From contig DATBDE010000075.1 of the NCBI GenBank assembly GCA_036270095.1, forward strand, positions 12,061-76,060: DNA of 64,000 bases. Direction: 5' to 3'. The notes under the pieces were generated by a model. It was not told the DNA's origin. It made no database searches and worked only from the letters and a program-made list of their open reading frames with translations. The stretch's first letter is position 1. Every line of letters begins with the position of its first letter. This document shows, piece by piece, positions 41,816-50,282 of this stretch. The stretch is from DATBDE01 sp036270095. GTDB lineage: Bacteria > Actinomycetota > Thermoleophilia > Solirubrobacterales > Solirubrobacteraceae. The position numbers and the translations under genes are program-made.

Positions 41816-42520
41816 ATGAGGTGTGGATGCCAGGGGAGGTGCCCGGACTGCGACGGGACGGCGATCGCGGTCTCGCTGCGCCAGCCCGATGCGTTCGAGG
41901 CGGTGTTCGCGCGCCACTTCGACGTCGTGTGGCGCTACGCGTGTCGCCGGGCGGGCGCGCAGGTGGCCGACGACGTGGCGTCGCAGACCTTCGTGGTCGC
42001 CTTCGACCGGCGCCGCACGTTCCGCGACGGCGTGTGCGACGCGCGGCCTTGGCTGCTGGGCATCGCCACCAACCTCCTGCGTCGCCACCGGCGCACCGAG
42101 CTCGGCCGCCTGCGCGCCCACGCCGCCGCGCCGGTCGACCGCGCGTGGGGCCTGGCCGACGACGCGCTGGACCGCGCCTCGGCCGCGGAGCTCGCGCCGG
42201 TGGCCGCGGCCGCGCTCGCGCGCCTGTCGCGCCGCGACCGCGAGATCCTCGCCCTGCTGGCCTGGGCCGACCTCACCTACGAGGAGATCGCGGAGGCGCT
42301 CGACGTGCCCGTGGGCACGGTGCGCTCGCGCGCCCACCGCGCGCGGGCGCGCATCCGCACCGGCGGCGGGACGGGCTGCGCCTCTGCGCCGGCCACCGAG
42401 CCGGGCAAGCAGAAGCCGGGGGCGGCGGCGCCGCAGGACTGCGGCAGCACGCCCGCGGCACCCCCGGCCGCCGGCGCGCCCCCGACCACCGGCGCACCCC
42501 AGACGGAGACCACGCCATGA
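41816..42520 (+). CDS. ECF-type RNA polymerase sigma factor
   Basis: This 234-residue sigma-70 family protein shows region 2 (AFEAVFARHFDVVWRYACRR, then FVVAFDRRRTF and ARPWLLGIATNLLRRH) and region 4 (LSRRDREILALLAWADLTYE, then ALDVPVGTVRSRAHRARARI). A Pro/Ala/Thr-rich tail of about 55 residues follows region 4. The first 19 residues hold four Cys (MRCGCQGRCPDCDG), unusual for ECF factors. No anti-sigma gene is adjacent; instead the ATG of a secreted beta-propeller protein overlaps its stop (ATGA). Confidence 0.85.
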   Translation: MRCGCQGRCPDCDGTAIAVSLRQPDAFEAVFARHFDVVWRYACRRAGAQVADDVASQTFVVAFDRRRTFRDGVCDARPWLLGIATNLLRRHRRTELGRLRAHAAAPVDRAWGLADDALDRASAAELAPVAAAALARLSRRDREILALLAWADLTYEEIAEALDVPVGTVRSRAHRARARIRTGGGTGCASAPATEPGKQKPGAAAPQDCGSTPAAPPAAGAPPTTGAPQTETTP

Positions 42521-44295
42521 CCCGAGCGCTGCTCGTCCTCGCGATCCTCGGCCTGCTGGCGGTCCCCGCCGGCGCCGCCACCAACCCGCGCCTGCGGCCG
42601 TTCTCGTCCTGCAAGGCGCTGGCCGGCTACGCGCGCGCCCACGCCCACGGCGACGGCCCGAGCCGCAAGGCGGTCGACCCGACGGTGAGCGGGCCCGCCA
42701 CGCCCACGCCGTCGGCCACGGGCGAGGGCGGCCAGGGCCAGCCCGACGCCGCCTCGGGTACCAACCTCCAGGAACCCGGCATCGACGAGCCCGACGTGGT
42801 CAAGACCGACGGCACGACGATGTTCACGGCCGTGGACGGGTCGCTGCGCGCCATCGACATGAGCACGCCCACGCCGACGCTGGTCAGCTCGCTCCCGCTC
42901 GAGGGCGGCGGCGCGCAGATCCTCGAGCACGACGGGCGCCTGCTGGTCATCACGCGCCAGTTCGAGGTCACGCCGCAGACCGCGAACGGCGGCGCGCCCC
43001 GTTCCGACATCGTCGCCGCGCCGGGCGGCACCGTGCTCACCGAGGTCGACGCGCGCGACCCGGCGAACATGCGCGTCGTGCGCACGCTGCGCGCCGACGG
43101 CGCGTTCGTCGACGCCCGCCAGAAGGACGCCGTCGCCCGCGTGGTGCTGGCGGCCGCGCCCACGGTGCGCCCCGTGGGACCGGTCAAGATGCCCGCCTAC
43201 CGGCTCGCCTACGGCAGCCGCAAGGGCGGGCAGGCCCACTCGCTCGTGGGCTGCGCGGGCGTGCTGCACCCGGCCGCATACGACGGCACCGGCCTGCTCA
43301 CCGTCCTGACCATCGACCTGGACCGCGGCCTGCCGCCGATCGACGGCGACGCGGTCATGACCAGCGGCGAGGTCGTCTACGGCTCGGCCACGAACCTCTA
43401 CGTGGCCACCGCCGCCGGCCCCGGCGCCACCGACGTCCACAAGTTCGACACCTCCGACCCCACGCGCACGGACTACCGCGCCAGCGGCCAGCTGCCGGGC
43501 GAGCTGCTCAACCAGTACTCGCTGTCCGAGCTCGACGGCCGCCTGCGCGCGGCCACGACCAGGGAGGACGGCAGCGAGAGCCGGGTCACCGTGCTCGAGG
43601 AGCAGAACGGCAAGCTCGTGCCCGCGGGCAGCGTCGGCGGCCTCGGCCAGGGACAGCGGATCTACGCCGTGCGCTTCATCGGCACGACCGGCTACGTGGT
43701 GACCTTCCGGCAGATCGATCCCCTGTACACCGTCGATCTGAACGACCCCACAGCGCCCAGCGTCGTCGGTCAACTCGAGCTCGAGGGTTACTCCGCCTAC
43801 CTGCACCCGGTGGGCGACGGGCTGCTGCTCGGCATCGGCCAGGACGCAAGCCCGCAGGGCCGCCCGCTCGGCACCCAGCTCTCGCTCTTCGACGTGTCCG
43901 ACCCGGCCCGCCCGACGCTGCTGCAGCACACCCAGCTCGGGGTCGACTCCACGTCCGACGTCGAGAACGACCCGCACGCGTTCCTGTGGTGGGGCCCGAG
44001 CAACCTCGCGGTGATCCCCGTGCGCGAGCAGTCGTTCACCGGCGCGCTGGGCTTCACGGTCACGCGCGACGGCATCGCCGTGGCCGGCCGGGTCAGCCAC
44101 GACATGCAGGGCGGCCAGGCCGACATCCTGCGCACGGCGGTGCTGGGCGATCGCCTGCTCACGGTCTCGAGCGCCGGGGTCGGGGCCAGCGCGCTCGACG
44201 GCCTCGCGCCGCAGGGGTTCCTGGCCTTTCCGCAGAGCACCACGCCGCGGCCGCCGGAGCCCGTTCCCGTGCCGCGCCCGGTGCCGGTGAAGTAG
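42517..44295 (+). CDS. Secreted beta-propeller domain protein
   Basis: This 592-residue exported protein has a signal peptide (ALLVLAILGLLAVPAGAA). The hallmark of the family is TNLQEPGIDEPDVVKTDG, followed by repeated four-strand blades such as GTVLTEVDARDPANMRVVRT, then YTVDLNDPTAPSVVGQLELE and LSLFDVSDPARPTLLQHTQL. It ends in a Pro-rich tail. Homologues in Archaea and Bacteria are surface proteins of unknown function. Translational coupling to the ECF sigma factor suggests a shared stress or envelope response. Confidence 0.82.
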   Translation: MTRALLVLAILGLLAVPAGAATNPRLRPFSSCKALAGYARAHAHGDGPSRKAVDPTVSGPATPTPSATGEGGQGQPDAASGTNLQEPGIDEPDVVKTDGTTMFTAVDGSLRAIDMSTPTPTLVSSLPLEGGGAQILEHDGRLLVITRQFEVTPQTANGGAPRSDIVAAPGGTVLTEVDARDPANMRVVRTLRADGAFVDARQKDAVARVVLAAAPTVRPVGPVKMPAYRLAYGSRKGGQAHSLVGCAGVLHPAAYDGTGLLTVLTIDLDRGLPPIDGDAVMTSGEVVYGSATNLYVATAAGPGATDVHKFDTSDPTRTDYRASGQLPGELLNQYSLSELDGRLRAATTREDGSESRVTVLEEQNGKLVPAGSVGGLGQGQRIYAVRFIGTTGYVVTFRQIDPLYTVDLNDPTAPSVVGQLELEGYSAYLHPVGDGLLLGIGQDASPQGRPLGTQLSLFDVSDPARPTLLQHTQLGVDSTSDVENDPHAFLWWGPSNLAVIPVREQSFTGALGFTVTRDGIAVAGRVSHDMQGGQADILRTAVLGDRLLTVSSAGVGASALDGLAPQGFLAFPQSTTPRPPEPVPVPRPVPVK

Positions 44296-44340
44296 CCGCG
44301 CCCGCTACCGGCGAAGGAGCGCTGTGGTACGAACTCGCGC

Positions 44341-45339
44341 GTGCGCTGGCGACCGGACCGCCGCTGGGCGACCGCGATGGCGGTCACGCCGGTGCTCGCC
44401 TTCCAGTGGGTCGGCGACCTCACGCCGGGCTCGAAGTACGGCGTGCCCGGCCGCGGCGGCCGCGCCCAGCTCGCCGCCGCCCGCCCGCTCCTGACCGCCG
44501 CCGACCTGACCGAGGCCAACCTCGAGGGGACCTACTCCCGCGGCGGCCGGTCGAAGTGCGGCGGCGGCGGGGGCCGCGACTGCTTCGCCTTCCAAGCGCC
44601 GCCGGGCAACGCGCCGGCGCTGCGCTGGGCCGGCATCGACGCGGTCAACGTGGCCAACAACCACGCCTTCGACTTCGGCGCCGCCGGCCAGGCCCAGACC
44701 CTGGCGGCGCTGCGCGGCGCCCAGCTCCAGTGGACCGGGCGCCCCGGCCAGGTCACGGTCCTGGAGGTCAGCGGGGTCAAGGTGGCCCTGCTGGGCTTCG
44801 CGCCCTACCCGTGGGCCTCGTCGCTGCTGGACATCGGCAAGGCGCGCAAGCTGGTCGCCGGCGCGGCACAGCGCGCCGGCGTCGTCATCGTCGCGATCCA
44901 CGCCGGTGCCGAGGGCGCGGACAAGGACCACGTGCCCCACGGCCACGAGCACGCCTTCGGCGAGGACCGCGGCAACGCCCGCGCCTTCGCCCACGCCGCC
45001 ATCGACGCCGGCGCCGACCTCGTCGTCGGGTCAGGGCCGCACGTCATCCGCGGCGTCGAGCGCTACCGCGGGCGCCTGATCGCGTACTCGCTGGGCAACT
45101 TCGCCGGCTGGCACAACTTCGGCATGGGCGGGCGGCTGTCGCTGAGCGGGATCCTGCGGGTGCAGCTCGCGGCCGACGGCACCCCGGCCGGCGGCACGTG
45201 GATCAGCATGAAGCTGACCGGCCCAGGGATCCCGGTGCGCGACCCGAGCAACGCCTCCGCGCACCTGGCCGCCCAGCTCAGCGCGCAGGACTTCGGGGCG
45301 CAGGCCGGGCTGGACTCGTCGGGCGCGCTGATGCCTTAA
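44341..45339 (+). CDS. CapA-like metallophosphatase-fold protein
   Basis: This 332-residue protein has the CapA/PgsA fold, a calcineurin-like metallophosphatase. Signatures are WVGDLTPGSKYG, TEANLEGTY, the NVANNHAFDFG motif, IVAIHAGAEG and DLVVGSGPHVIRG, ending YSLGNFAGWHN. CapA proteins take part in poly-gamma-glutamate synthesis, but no capB or capC is nearby, so the role is open. The GTG at 44341 is used; ATG 44377 would remove a basic N-terminus. No clear signal peptide. Confidence 0.82.
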   Translation: MRWRPDRRWATAMAVTPVLAFQWVGDLTPGSKYGVPGRGGRAQLAAARPLLTAADLTEANLEGTYSRGGRSKCGGGGGRDCFAFQAPPGNAPALRWAGIDAVNVANNHAFDFGAAGQAQTLAALRGAQLQWTGRPGQVTVLEVSGVKVALLGFAPYPWASSLLDIGKARKLVAGAAQRAGVVIVAIHAGAEGADKDHVPHGHEHAFGEDRGNARAFAHAAIDAGADLVVGSGPHVIRGVERYRGRLIAYSLGNFAGWHNFGMGGRLSLSGILRVQLAADGTPAGGTWISMKLTGPGIPVRDPSNASAHLAAQLSAQDFGAQAGLDSSGALMP

Positions 45340-45347
45340 GGGGCTTT

Positions 45348-45367
45348 GGGCTTTGGGGAAAGACCCC
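45348..45367. terminator. Possible bidirectional terminator between convergent genes
   Basis: GGGCTTT-GGGG-AAAG-A-CCCC forms a short hairpin with one bulged base between the CapA-like gene and the convergent lipoprotein gene. The stem is modest and there is no T-tract. Confidence 0.3.
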
Positions 45368-45394
45368 CTAACCAACGCCCAACGCCCGACGCCC

Positions 45395-45997
45395 CTACGG
45401 GCACTCCCCGGCGGAATTGGCCGGCTGGTTGACGACCTGCCCGCTGTCGGTCACGCAGGCCTGCGCGGGCGCGGACGTCACGTTGACCTTGAAGGTCCCG
45501 CCGGCGTCGGCGTGGCGCACCTTCGCGTTGCCGTTCAGGCCCGCGGCGACGGCGTAGTCGACCTTGTAGGAGCCGGAACGCACGGCGGTCACGCCCCACC
45601 TGAAGGTCTTGGTCGCGTGCGCCGGGAGCCTGCCCAGCGCCCAGGTGTCGACGTAGGCGGTGGTGCCGCCCAGGGGCGGCTTGTCGACGATCCAGATCGG
45701 GCGGGTCGGGTCCGCGAGACCGGGCTGCTGGCTCTGGTACGAGAACGTGCGCTTGCCGTTGCGGCCCACCGTGACCGCCAGGTTCGGCACGGTGCTGGTG
45801 CCGTCGTTGCGCACCACGATGCTCATGGTCGCGTGCTCGGAGAGCTGCTGCTGGGACGGGAAGGACGCCTTGACCACCTTGACGTCGTACGTCCCCTTGG
45901 GCTCGTGTGCGTCCTGACGGTCGTTGCCGCCGCAGCCCGCGGCCACCGCGAACGCTGCGGCGCCAACCCCGAGGCATGCGAAACGGGCTCCCCTCAC
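45395..45997 (-). CDS. Putative lipoprotein of unknown function
   Basis: This 200-residue protein has a lipoprotein signal: basic VRGARF, a hydrophobic segment and lipobox FAVAAGC (Cys22). The mature part is beta-rich with an Ig- or CARDB-like pattern (MSIVVRNDGTSTVPNLAVTV, then TKTFRWGVTAVRSGSYKVDY), typical of adhesive or structural exoproteins, and a C-terminal Cys pair. GTG 45997 is preferred over TTG 46033 because TACGTT ends 10 nt upstream. It is divergent from the MCE operon. Confidence 0.65.
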   Translation of the reverse strand: MRGARFACLGVGAAAFAVAAGCGGNDRQDAHEPKGTYDVKVVKASFPSQQQLSEHATMSIVVRNDGTSTVPNLAVTVGRNGKRTFSYQSQQPGLADPTRPIWIVDKPPLGGTTAYVDTWALGRLPAHATKTFRWGVTAVRSGSYKVDYAVAAGLNGNAKVRHADAGGTFKVNVTSAPAQACVTDSGQVVNQPANSAGECP

Positions 45998-46007
45998 AGC
46001 GGGGCGG

Positions 46008-46013
46008 AACGTA
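46008..46013 (-). promoter_or_regulatory. -10 box of the lipoprotein gene, leaderless
   Basis: TACGTT on the minus strand, preceded by TGA as in an extended -10, ends 10 nt before GTG 45997. Confidence 0.4.
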
Positions 46014-46093
46014 TCACGAGCGTCCGCGCCCAACCGCCGATTGACCAGATGTTGGCGAGGGATTAAGCCCCGCGCTGGGCGGGCGGTTCCGGT

Positions 46094-46123
46094 TTGGCAA
46101 GTTCGTCATCGGTCGCATAGGCT
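46094..46123 (+). promoter_or_regulatory. Promoter of the MCE operon
   Basis: TTGGCA (46094-46099) and TAGGCT (46118-46123) are separated by 18 bp, upstream of GGGAGG and ATG 46175. This is a conventional leadered promoter, unlike most in the window. Confidence 0.5.
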
Positions 46124-46174
46124 GTGGCGCGCTCCGGTGGGCGAACCGGGGCATATCAGCAAGGGAGGAAGGTG

Positions 46175-46981
46175 ATGGTCAGAAGCATCGCCGACCGGGC
46201 GTTCTTGCCCACCAAGAACCTCCTCGAAGAGGTCGGCGACATGATGATCCTGACGGGGAAGACCGTCGTGTCGGCCCTGCGCCCGCCGTACCCGTACGGC
46301 GGCGAGTTCGTCTCCCAGTTCCTGTTCGCCCTCAAGCTGTGCTGGTTCCCGCTGCTGATCTCCACCGTGGCCTTCGGCTACGGGGCACCCGGCCTCCAGG
46401 CCGCCAACTTCCTCGTGCTCTTCGGCGCCCTGGACCGCCTCGGCGGCTTCTTCGTCCTCGCCTCGATCCGCGAATTCGCCCCGTTCGTGGACGCCATCGT
46501 GCTCGCCGGCGTCGCCGGCACGGCCATCACCGCCGACCTCGGCGCGCGCAAGATCCGCGAGGAGCTCGACGCCCTGCAGGTGCTCGGCGTCGACCCGGTC
46601 AAGAACCTCGTCGTCCCGCGGTTCCTGGCCCTGATGCTGGTCACCGGCCTGTTCGACGTCTACGCGCTGCTGTTCGGCATCTTCGGCGGCATCATCGCCA
46701 CGCTGGTCAACGGCGCGCCGCTCGGCCCGTTCTGGGCCACGTTCTTCACCAACGCCTCGACGACGGACCTCTGGGGGTCGGTCCTCAAGTGCACCTTGTT
46801 CGGCGCGATCATCGCGATCGTCTGCTGTTACAAGGGGATGACCGCCTCGGGCGGCGCGGAAGGGGTGGGCCGCGCCGTCAACCAAGCCGTGGTGATCGCC
46901 TTCCTCGGGGTGTTCGCCTTCAACTACGTCTTCACCCAGACCCTGCTCGCGACCCATCCCGAGATCACGGTGATCCGCTAG
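46175..46981 (+). CDS. MlaE/YrbE family ABC permease (first)
   Basis: This 268-residue integral membrane permease belongs to an MCE-associated ABC lipid transporter. Family features include FAPFVDAIVLAGVAGTAITA (the conserved mid-protein motif), then LGARKIREELDALQVLGVDP and CCYKGMTASGGAEGVGRAVN. Five to six membrane helices are predicted. The ATG is selected by a strong GGGAGG 6 nt upstream. It opens the operon and ends directly before the second permease, with which it should form a heterodimer. Confidence 0.93.
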   Translation: MVRSIADRAFLPTKNLLEEVGDMMILTGKTVVSALRPPYPYGGEFVSQFLFALKLCWFPLLISTVAFGYGAPGLQAANFLVLFGALDRLGGFFVLASIREFAPFVDAIVLAGVAGTAITADLGARKIREELDALQVLGVDPVKNLVVPRFLALMLVTGLFDVYALLFGIFGGIIATLVNGAPLGPFWATFFTNASTTDLWGSVLKCTLFGAIIAIVCCYKGMTASGGAEGVGRAVNQAVVIAFLGVFAFNYVFTQTLLATHPEITVIR

Positions 46982-47782
46982 ATGGGTGGCGGGTGGCTCG
47001 CAGTCCCGCGGGACTGGATCGCCTCCATCGGGGAGATCGCGAAGTTCTGCGGGAAGATCCTGGGCCTCGTCTACTCCGGTCGCGTCTTCCGGTTCTTCGG
47101 GGAGGCGCTTCGCCAGGCCGGAATCCTGATCCTCAGCTCGACCCTCGTCATCTGGGGGCTCGTGTTCATCATCGGCCTGCAGTGCGGGATCGAGGGCGCG
47201 TACTTCAACCGCTCGGTGGGCGCGCCCGCGTACGCCGGCGTGTTCAGCGCCTGGTGCGACCTGCGCGAGCTCGTGCCCTACGCCTTCGGCTACATGATGG
47301 CGGCCAAGGTGGGCACCGGCATCGTGGCCGAGCTGGGCTCGATGCGCATCTCGGACGAGATCGACGCGCTCGAGGTCATGGGGATCGACTCGATGCGGTT
47401 CCTCTGCGCGACCAAGCTGCTGGCCGCGTGGATGGTGCTGCCGTTCATGTACATCGCCGCCGTGGGAGCCGGGTTCTTCGCGAGCTATCTAGCTGTGGTC
47501 CAGCAGATAGGCGAGGTGTCATCCGGCGGGTTCTTCCTGATCTTCTGGATGTTCCAGAACCCACCCGATCTGCTCTACAGCGTCCTCAAGGGCATGTTCA
47601 TGGCTACGGCCATCGTGCTCGTGGGGTGCTACTACGGCTACAACGCCTCGGGCGGGCCGGTAGGGGTGGGAACGGCCACGGCGAAATCGATGGTGCTCAA
47701 CATCGTGCTCGTGCACCTCATTGGCATGCTGGGGACCCAGCTGTTCTGGGGGGCCAATCCACGAGCACCGATCGGAGGCTGA
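46982..47782 (+). CDS. MlaE/YrbE family ABC permease (second)
   Basis: This 266-residue second permease has the equivalent motifs YMMAAKVGTGIVAELGSMRI, then SDEIDALEVMGIDSMRF and YYGYNASGGPVGVGTATAKS. The ATG starts immediately after the first permease stop, without a gap. The paired non-identical permeases are the arrangement of actinobacterial mce loci (YrbEA/YrbEB). Confidence 0.93.
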   Translation: MGGGWLAVPRDWIASIGEIAKFCGKILGLVYSGRVFRFFGEALRQAGILILSSTLVIWGLVFIIGLQCGIEGAYFNRSVGAPAYAGVFSAWCDLRELVPYAFGYMMAAKVGTGIVAELGSMRISDEIDALEVMGIDSMRFLCATKLLAAWMVLPFMYIAAVGAGFFASYLAVVQQIGEVSSGGFFLIFWMFQNPPDLLYSVLKGMFMATAIVLVGCYYGYNASGGPVGVGTATAKSMVLNIVLVHLIGMLGTQLFWGANPRAPIGG

Positions 47783-47790
47783 AGCAACCC

Positions 47791-48807
47791 ATGGCAGAGG
47801 ACAGCAGGGACGACCGGGAGACGCGCGTCTCGGGCACCCCGCAGCCCGACAACCCGCTCCAGGCGCAGGGCGCCGGCGAGGCGACGGACGACCATAAGCG
47901 CGGCAGCTGGCTCGAGGAGGCCGAGGACCAGCCCACGCGCGTATCCAACGAGCCGGCGCCACCTCCGCCGCAGCCGCAGCACCCGCGGCAGGGCGGCGCG
48001 CAGGAGGACGACGAGTACCAGTGGCACACCGGCGTCAAGCGCGACACCGGCCGCCCGGACGCGATCGAGTTCATCGACGTCCACAAGGCGTTCGGCCGCA
48101 ACCGCATCCTGCGCGGGCTGAACATGGGCATCCCCGAGGGCATGATCTCGATGATCCTCGGCCCCTCGGGCACCGGGAAGTCCGTGTGCATCAAGCACAT
48201 GGTCGGTCTGCTCTACCCGGACGAGGGCGACGTGCTCGTGCACGGCGAGTCGGTGCCGAACATGGCCGACGACGAGCTCTTCGAGATGCGCAAGAAGTTC
48301 GGCGTGCTGTTCCAGGACGGCGCGTTGTTCGGGTCGATGAACCTTGTCGACAACACCGCCTTCCCGCTCCGCCAGCACACGGACAAGAGCGAGGAGGAGA
48401 TCCTCGAGATCGTCAACCGGCGCCTGCGCGAGGTCGGCCTCGCCGACGCCGAGGACAAGATGCCCAACGAGCTCTCTGGCGGGATGCGCAAGCGGGCAGG
48501 GTTCGCGCGCGCGCTCGTGCTCGACCCCGACATCGTGCTCTTCGACGAGCCCGATTCGGGCCTCGACCCGGTCCGCACCGCGCTCCTGTGCGAGCTCATC
48601 CAGGAGGTGCACGAAGAGAACGGAGGCGCCTACGTCGTGATCACTCACGACATCGCATCCGCTCGCCGCGTCGCCGAGCACATCTCGGTCCTTTGGAAGG
48701 GCCGGATCGTCGAGTCCGGGCCCGCGGAGGAGCTGTTCAACTCCGACAACCCCTTCGTCCGCCAATTCCTGTCCGGCGAGTCACAGGGGCCCCTCGGAAT
48801 GGAATAG
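47791..48807 (+). CDS. MlaF/Mkl-type ABC ATPase of the MCE transporter
   Basis: This 338-residue ATPase energises the YrbE permeases. Walker A is GPSGTGKS (124-131), the signature LSGGMRKRAGFARAL and Walker B VLFDEPDSGLDP. The first 90 residues are an acidic, Pro- and Gln-rich disordered extension absent from E. coli MlaF. In mycobacteria the ATPase (Mkl) is encoded away from the mce operons; here it is inside the operon between permeases and MCE genes. Confidence 0.93.
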   Translation: MAEDSRDDRETRVSGTPQPDNPLQAQGAGEATDDHKRGSWLEEAEDQPTRVSNEPAPPPPQPQHPRQGGAQEDDEYQWHTGVKRDTGRPDAIEFIDVHKAFGRNRILRGLNMGIPEGMISMILGPSGTGKSVCIKHMVGLLYPDEGDVLVHGESVPNMADDELFEMRKKFGVLFQDGALFGSMNLVDNTAFPLRQHTDKSEEEILEIVNRRLREVGLADAEDKMPNELSGGMRKRAGFARALVLDPDIVLFDEPDSGLDPVRTALLCELIQEVHEENGGAYVVITHDIASARRVAEHISVLWKGRIVESGPAEELFNSDNPFVRQFLSGESQGPLGME

Positions 48808-48935
48808 CGTCGAGTGGCCCCGGCGGAGCCCATTCCGCCACCTACCCCATTCCGGTACCCCACCCCAGTGCCCCTCACCCCGTCGACCTTCCCGTACACC
48901 GCCAGTAACGACCGCAGCGCCCCGGAGCCGCCCGC
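48808..48935 (+). other. Intergenic spacer inside the MCE operon
   Basis: A 128-bp C-rich stretch with two imperfect copies of CCCATTCCG. CCGGAG lies upstream of the next ATG as a ribosome-binding site. No gene, promoter or strong hairpin was recognised. Confidence 0.4.
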
Positions 48936-50282
48936 ATGACGGTGGCTCGCGGCGCCGCGCTTGCGGCGCTGGTCATCGCCGTCGTCGTCGTCGCCGTCCT
49001 GCTGCTCTCCGACGACGGCGGCGAGGAGTACAAGGTCACGCTCATCAACGCCGGCCAGCTGGTCAACGGCGACGACGTGCAGATCGGTGGGCGCCGGATC
49101 GGATCGATCGAGGACATCTCGCTCACCGACAACAATCAGGCGCAGCTGAAGATCAAGGTCGACGCGAACTTCGCGCCGCTGCACCGGGGCACCAGCGCCG
49201 TGGTGCGCGCGACGTCGCTGTCGGGCATCGCGAACCGCTACCTGGCGCTGACCCCGGGCCCGAACAACGCCCCGGACCTGCCCTCGGGCTACAACCTCCC
49301 GGTCACCAGCACGACGAGCATCGTCGACCTCGACCAGATCTTCAACACCTTCAACGCGCAGACGCGCGCGGGCCTGCAGAACGTGATCCAGGGGTCGGCG
49401 ACCTACTACGCGGGCAAGGGCGCGCAGGCCAACCGGGCGGCGGAGTTCTTCAACCCGGCGCTGTCGTCCACCAGCGCGCTGATCAACGAGGTCCTCTCAG
49501 ACCAGCGCACGTTCACGAGCTTCGTCGTCGACGCCTCCAACCTGGTGTCCACGGTGGCCGAGCGCCGCGGCGACCTCGCTGCCCTCGTCGGCAACACGAA
49601 CGCGACCGCCGCCGCCATCGCGGCCCAGAACCAGGCCCTGGCCCAGACGCTCGGCCTCCTGCCGGGCACGCTGCGCAAGGCGAACACCACCTTCGTGAAC
49701 CTTCGCTCGACGCTCGACGACCTGGACCAGCTCACCGCGGCCTCCAAGCCCGTCGCCCCGAAGCTGGCGCCGTTCTTCCGGACCCTGCGCCCGCTGCTGC
49801 GCGAGGCCCGCCCGACGGTCAACGACCTCAGCGCGCTGATCCGCACCGCCGGCCCCGACAACGACCTCATCGACCTGCTGCACAAGACGCCGGCGCTCGC
49901 CCAGCAGTTCGGCGTGAGCTCGCGGCTGACGATCACCGCGCTGCAGAGGTCCCAACCGGTGGTGACCTTCATCCGCCCATTCGCCCCCGAGCTCATCGGG
50001 TGGATCCGCGACTTCGGCCAGGGCGCCTCGAACTACGACGCCAACGGCCACTACGCGCGCATCCAGCCGATCTTCAACGCGTTCTCGTTCACCTCGAACC
50101 CGGCCGGCGGCGTGCTCACGCCGCTGCCGCCGAGCGGCCGGTCCAACTTCAACCAGAGCGACCTGCTCAAGCGCTGCCCGGGCGCCTCGAGCCAGCCGCC
50201 CGAGGACAAGTCGGCGCCGTTCCTGGACGACGGCCGCCTGGTCGGCGACTGCAACCCCGCACAGGTGCCGCCTGGCCCATGA
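48936..50282 (+). CDS. MCE family protein 1
   Basis: This 448-residue protein has an N-terminal membrane anchor (ALAALVIAVVVVAVLLL) and an MlaD/MCE domain at about 32-110 (KVTLINAGQLVNGDDVQIGG, then RRIGSIEDISL). A long helical region (about 130-400) follows, expected to form part of the lipid-conducting tube, as in mycobacterial Mce1. The C-terminus is Pro-rich with two Cys. It overlaps the next MCE gene by ATGA. Confidence 0.92.
   Translation: MTVARGAALAALVIAVVVVAVLLLSDDGGEEYKVTLINAGQLVNGDDVQIGGRRIGSIEDISLTDNNQAQLKIKVDANFAPLHRGTSAVVRATSLSGIANRYLALTPGPNNAPDLPSGYNLPVTSTTSIVDLDQIFNTFNAQTRAGLQNVIQGSATYYAGKGAQANRAAEFFNPALSSTSALINEVLSDQRTFTSFVVDASNLVSTVAERRGDLAALVGNTNATAAAIAAQNQALAQTLGLLPGTLRKANTTFVNLRSTLDDLDQLTAASKPVAPKLAPFFRTLRPLLREARPTVNDLSALIRTAGPDNDLIDLLHKTPALAQQFGVSSRLTITALQRSQPVVTFIRPFAPELIGWIRDFGQGASNYDANGHYARIQPIFNAFSFTSNPAGGVLTPLPPSGRSNFNQSDLLKRCPGASSQPPEDKSAPFLDDGRLVGDCNPAQVPPGP

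Noticed and set aside
48808..48935. Direct repeats of CCCATTCCG as a binding-site array
   Set aside because: Only two imperfect copies with irregular spacing; nothing more supports it.
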